From Deltaproteobacteria bacterium (GTDB lineage Bacteria; Desulfobacterota; Desulfarculia; Adiutricales; Adiutricaceae), in contig JAISCZ010000021.1 in the NCBI GenBank assembly GCA_031265205.1, positions 1 through 64,000 of the forward strand: DNA of 64,000 nt. Direction: 5' to 3'. The notes under the pieces are model-generated. The model was not told the origin of the DNA. It saw nothing but the letters and a program-made list of their open reading frames with translations, and did not search any database. Made by a program: the position numbers and the translations under genes. Positions 61,044-64,000 of the stretch are shown here, piece by piece. Numbering within the stretch: the first letter of the stretch is position 1; each line of letters opens with the position of its first letter.

Positions 61044-61619
61044 TTAGTTAGCTTCTTTCGCGTCTCCTGTCAAGAGTTTTTTCGCGCTTTTTTCCGCTTT
61101 AGTTCCTCCGTCGCGCGCCCCGGTCGGGGCCACGGCGGCGCGACCGGGATCGGGGCCGGGGTCGGGAGCGGGCCCGAGGCCAAGGCTGGGGGAGGTCGCC
61201 GCCACGCCCGCGCGGGGGCGGAAAGAGCGGGGCGGAAAGGGCCTCCCCGTCCGGGCGAAAGAATCCTTAAAGGCGGCGTAGCTCGCCCTCCCGAGGCCCG
61301 GGCAAGCGCTTTGGGCCTCCCTAAAGCCCTCCTCGCTCGCTAAGACGGCCCAAAAATAAGGCCAGGCCGCGCAAATGGGGGGTTTCGCCTCGTGAATGGC
61401 GCAGAGTCCCCCCTCCCAAAAGAGGCAGGGGCCGCCCCGCGCGGGAGAGTTTAAAACGGCGTAAATCCCCCCGCCCTCGTCCCGCGTAAAGCGACGCGCC
61501 GTTTCCTCCGGGCTCAGGGCGAGGAGCGCGGCGACGCGCTCCAATCCCGCCCGGTCCAGGTAGACCCCGCCCGCCCCGTGGCAGCAGCTTCCGCAACGCT
61601 GGCAGACAAAAGCCGTCAC
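61044..61619 (-). CDS. YkgJ-family Cys-cluster protein (Fe-S or zinc binding)
   Basis: About 191 residues from GTG 61619, which places TAFVCQRCGSCCHG at the N-terminus as in other family members; a GTG at 61766 would add an unrelated 49 residues. The CxxCGxCC cluster (C6, C9, C12, C13), then CLFWEGGLCAIHEAKPPICAAWPYF, is the UPF0153/YkgJ signature. The eight or so Cys probably ligate iron-sulfur or zinc. The C-terminal third is a Pro/Gly/Ala tail. It lies between pfk and leuA on the same strand. Function undefined. Confidence 0.82.
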   Translation of the reverse strand: MTAFVCQRCGSCCHGAGGVYLDRAGLERVAALLALSPEETARRFTRDEGGGIYAVLNSPARGGPCLFWEGGLCAIHEAKPPICAAWPYFWAVLASEEGFREAQSACPGLGRASYAAFKDSFARTGRPFPPRSFRPRAGVAATSPSLGLGPAPDPGPDPGRAAVAPTGARDGGTKAEKSAKKLLTGDAKEAN

Positions 61620-61784
61620 GTTTCGCCCCGCCACCCTTTGCGTGAGAGAGCTGGGCTCTCCCCCTTCAAAGGGAGGCTTCCGGAAAAGAAAAAAAAAGAG
61701 TGGGACAAGACAAAAATTTCGCGGAAAATTTAAGGATTTTCGGAAAAGAGGGGAAAAACTCTCCACCCAAAGAGCGGCGGCGCC

Positions 61785-62909
61785 TTAGGCCTTGGCGTGG
61801 GGCCGCGCCAGGGAAGAGCGTCGACCATTGTAGCGGTCGACGTCGTAATGGCGCTCCAAGTCCACGACGTAAAGCTTTTCAATGGCCTGCTTGAGGGGGA
61901 TGGAGGTTATTTCCCCGTTCTTGTAGGCCACCATGCGCCCGAAATCCTCTTCCAAGATGAGATCCACGGCGGCGATGCCGAAATAGCGGCCCATGAGCCG
62001 ATCGCGGGCCGAAGGGTGCCCTCCCCGCTGGATGTGGCTCAAGACCACGTGCCTGGTCTCAAAACCCGTGAGGCGCTCCAAATCCTTGGCCACCCCGGCG
62101 CCGATGCCGCCCAGGACCTTATGCCCAAAGCCGTCGGCCTTGTCCGAAAGATAGACCTCGCCCTCGCCGCGGATCTTGGCCCCTTCCGAGACCACCACGA
62201 TATCGTAACGCACCCCCGCTTCCCGGCGGCGGGTGAGGAGATCGGCGACCTTGCCCATCTCGAAGTCGTATTCGGGGATCAGGATAATATGGGCCCCCGA
62301 GGCCTGGCCGCCCTCCAGGGCGAGCCAGCCGGCGTGGCGGCCCATCACCTCCACGACGAAGAGGCGGTTATGGCTCCCCGCCGTGGTCCTTAAGCGGTCC
62401 ACTTCCTCGATGATGACGTTCAGGGCCGTGTCGTAGCCTAAGGTGTAGTCCGTGGCGTTAAGGTCCCGGTCGATGGTCTTGGGAATGCCCACGACCTTTT
62501 GCCCCAGGTTATAAAGCTTATGCGCGACGGAGAGGGTGTCCTCGCCCCCGATGGCCACGATGGAGGTAAGCCCCAGGGCGGCGATATTTTCCACGCAGCG
62601 CCGGCTCTGGTCGTTTTTGGGGTTAAAGGGATTGGTCCGGGAGGTGCCCAGATTGGTGCCACCGTAACGGTCCCAGGTCCGCACCGCCAGCTCGTCCAGG
62701 GGCTGGGTCCATTTGGCGACGGACTCGGGGTCGACGGGATCGAGCTCCACCAAGCCCTTCCAGCCTTCGCGGACGCCGATAACCTCCACGCTCAGGCCTT
62801 TGTCGGCGGCGAGATAAGGGTCCAAAGCGGTTTTGGTGACCCATTTCACGGCGCTGTTCAAGCCAGCGCAGTCCCCGCCCCCGGTTAAAACGCCGATTTT
62901 GTGATGCAT
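61785..62909 (-). CDS. pfkA: Phosphofructokinase, predicted PPi-dependent type
   Basis: 374 residues. GVLTGGGDCAGLNS at the N-terminus, GGEDT at 121-125, PKTIDRDL at 143-150 and VEVMGRHAGWLA at 187-198 are the phosphofructokinase motifs. The Asp in GGEDT and the Lys in PKTID are at the two positions where ATP-dependent enzymes carry Gly (GGDGS, PGTID), so the enzyme should prefer pyrophosphate, as in actinomycete PPi-PFK. That lets glycolysis run reversibly and spare ATP. SHIQRGGHPS near 295 is also typical. It stands upstream of the YkgJ gene with a 165-bp gap. Confidence 0.93.
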   Translation of the reverse strand: MHHKIGVLTGGGDCAGLNSAVKWVTKTALDPYLAADKGLSVEVIGVREGWKGLVELDPVDPESVAKWTQPLDELAVRTWDRYGGTNLGTSRTNPFNPKNDQSRRCVENIAALGLTSIVAIGGEDTLSVAHKLYNLGQKVVGIPKTIDRDLNATDYTLGYDTALNVIIEEVDRLRTTAGSHNRLFVVEVMGRHAGWLALEGGQASGAHIILIPEYDFEMGKVADLLTRRREAGVRYDIVVVSEGAKIRGEGEVYLSDKADGFGHKVLGGIGAGVAKDLERLTGFETRHVVLSHIQRGGHPSARDRLMGRYFGIAAVDLILEEDFGRMVAYKNGEITSIPLKQAIEKLYVVDLERHYDVDRYNGRRSSLARPHAKA

Positions 62910-63699
62910 ATAATCCTCCGAAAATTAAAAAAATAGCGCGGAAACTCCCATGAGCCTCCGCGAAACGGCGGGCGCGCCGCGGCGCGCGTTCTTTCCTTAG
63001 GGCTAAAAAACAAGTCCGCCCGCGCCCGCAAGGCGCGGAGCCATTTTGTTTCGTAAAACCGCTTTCCCGCGCGGCCAGTTCATAAGGACAGATTAGCACG
63101 ATTCCCTTTTTAAATTAAGAAAAGACCCGAGGGGGGGGCGCCCGCGCCTTAACGCTTCGCCCTCGGCGCGAGGGCGCGCTCGCGAGAGAACTTAAGAGAG
63201 AAAGAGGGAGCCCTTGGAGGCCGCCTCAAAGAACGCCGCCGGCGGGGGAGCCTTCGCCCGCCCCAAACTCCCCGGGGAGGGGCGGACCCCCCGCGCCCGC
63301 CATTCCCCACAAGAGGGCCAGCGCGCGGAGCGGAGCCGCGCTTGAAGGCTCCCGCGGCTTAAATTTAGGGGCCTGGGGGGAGGCTTCGCGGCGAGCGGCC
63401 AAAAGCGCCTCGCGCTCCCAAGGTTCCACCCTCTTGGCCGCGCGCCCGCGCGCGACAATTGACTTTGAGGGGCTCCCCGTGGTAAGAGAATAGCCCCGAG
63501 CGCGCTCAAGCTCGCCCCCGCCCCAAGCGACGCGGTTGAGGGAGTCCCCACCCTGGGCGAGGGAAGATTTTTTGAGCCCCAAGCCTCTCTCCGGGGCGGC
63601 GCGCGCGTCCCGGCGCCTTTCAGGCGACGGCGCGAAAGAGCCGCCACAAGGATCAACAAGGCTCCACAGGGCTCAACAAGGTTCCAAAAGCTTTTAGAA
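62910..63699. other. Spacer between pfk and tRNA-Thr
   Basis: About 790 bp. The first 60 bases are the pfk leader. The rest is GC-rich without a recognised gene; frames at 63192-63704 and 63226-63582 are compositional. Repeated short words such as CTCAACAAGG lie just before the tRNA gene. Confidence 0.45.
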
Positions 63700-63776
63700 G
63701 CCAACTTAGCTCAGTTTGGTAGAGCAGCTGATTCGTAATCAGCAGGTCGAGAGTTCGAGTCTCTCAGTTGGCTCCA
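63700..63776 (+). tRNA. tRNA-Thr (anticodon CGT)
   Basis: A complete cloverleaf: acceptor GCCAACT pairs with AGTTGGC, the D arm is GCTC...GAGC, the anticodon stem GCTGA/TCAGC encloses TTCGTAA with anticodon CGT at 63734-63736, and the T arm GAGAG TTCGAGT CTCTC is intact. The 3' CCA is encoded (63774-63776). It reads ACG. tRNA 3' ends are common integration sites, and an integrase fragment begins 20-30 bp downstream. Confidence 0.95.
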
Positions 63777-63792
63777 AAATAGGACCCTGGCG

Positions 63793-64000
63793 GTAAGCTA
63801 TGGCTTAAATATTCTTCCCTATGTCTTTGTTAGGCCTGGGGAATACCGCCACGCTGAGTGGAAGGAATTTGATTTTAAGGATGGCCTCTGGAGGATCCCG
63901 GCGGGAAAAATGAAGACGCGGGCTCCGCGTCTGGCTCCCCGGCAACTCAGGTCCTGGATCTCCTGGAAGAGCTTAAGGAGTTGACTTGTTTTGGACTCTA
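63793..64000 (+). pseudogene. P4-type tyrosine recombinase (integrase) fragment, frameshifted, runs to window edge
   Basis: An in-frame piece reads YGLNILPYVFVRPGEYRHAEW, then KEFDFKDGLWRIPAGKMKTRAPRL, the RPGExRxAEW ... WxIPAxxMKTR block of P4/CP4-type integrases that carries the first catalytic Arg. After about 63930 the homology continues in another frame as ATQVLDLLEELKELT (family: SRQALxILExLxxLT). So at least one frameshift is present, and no start or N-terminal part exists between the tRNA and this fragment. The remaining catalytic residues would lie beyond the window. Probably a remnant of an island integrated at tRNA-Thr. Confidence 0.7.

Noticed and set aside
63192-63704. Minus-strand frames before tRNA-Thr
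   Set aside because: Low-complexity GC translation running into the tRNA gene; no domain.

Overview
The window is a stretch of GC-rich bacterial chromosome, most consistent with a Desulfobacterota (former Deltaproteobacteria) genome. The flagellin termini look like those of Desulfovibrio-type flagellins, the order pheT - HU/IHF subunit - MerR regulator is common in that group, and the sigma factor, LeuA, PPi-type phosphofructokinase and Mla genes fit it. This placement is inference from protein sequence, not a database search. Coding density is low, roughly 73 percent of the window. Long GC-rich spacers and several recognisable gene relics suggest a genome that is losing genes.

Layout. 1-7.6 kb (minus strand): envelope and TPR proteins (a Pro/Ala/Thr-repeat membrane protein running off the edge, a YfgM-like TPR protein, an acidic low-complexity protein, a LolB-like lipoprotein translationally coupled to a TPR lipoprotein) and an RpoH-like sigma factor. 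8-9.3 kb: a serine beta-lactamase-family hydrolase. 10.1-12.8 kb (plus): a sigma-28 promoter, a large flagellin and a small protein with a flagellin-D1-like segment. 13-14.4 kb: an AT-richer AlbA_2-type regulator, probably acquired. 14.9-17.1 kb: tsaB and rseP. 17.8-25.8 kb: a tail-anchored coiled-coil protein, an orphan LivK-type binding protein and two AT-richer helical-repeat proteins.

26.2-33.9 kb (plus): an Mla-type lipid transport cluster (TctC-like binding protein, STAS-MlaE permease, MlaF ATPase, MlaD, ABC auxiliary lipoprotein, GldG-like protein), split by an antisense HEPN-MNT toxin-antitoxin relic. 35.5-39.7 kb (minus): a hybrid histidine kinase followed by a GAF/HD-GYP protein, probably one signalling operon. 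41.2-45.8 kb: a decayed copy of an alpha/beta hydrolase gene, an AAA/PD-(D/E)XK protein and a cytosine methyltransferase whose catalytic Cys is Arg. 46-52 kb: the intact hydrolase, a hypothetical protein coupled to a hydantoinase-family protein, then CheR-like and MerR-like genes. 52-55 kb: the HU/IHF subunit and pheT, without pheS.

55.4-58.2 kb is a mobile-element graveyard: two TnpB relics that have lost zinc-ribbon cysteines, two small genes joined by ATGA overlaps, and a second tail-anchored coiled-coil gene with a frameshift at an A7 run. 58.9-62.9 kb (minus): pfk, a YkgJ-like Fe-S/zinc-cluster protein and leuA. leuA is preceded by a leader peptide with seven consecutive Leu codons and a terminator/antiterminator pair, an apparent leucine attenuator. 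The window ends at tRNA-Thr(CGU), followed by a frameshifted P4-type integrase fragment.

The most interesting items are the leucine attenuator, the flagellin-derived small protein, the HEPN-MNT insertion in the Mla cluster, the repeated Cys-to-Arg (TGC to CGC) losses in mobile or defence genes, and a set of genes whose reading frame is restored by removing one base from a homopolymer.
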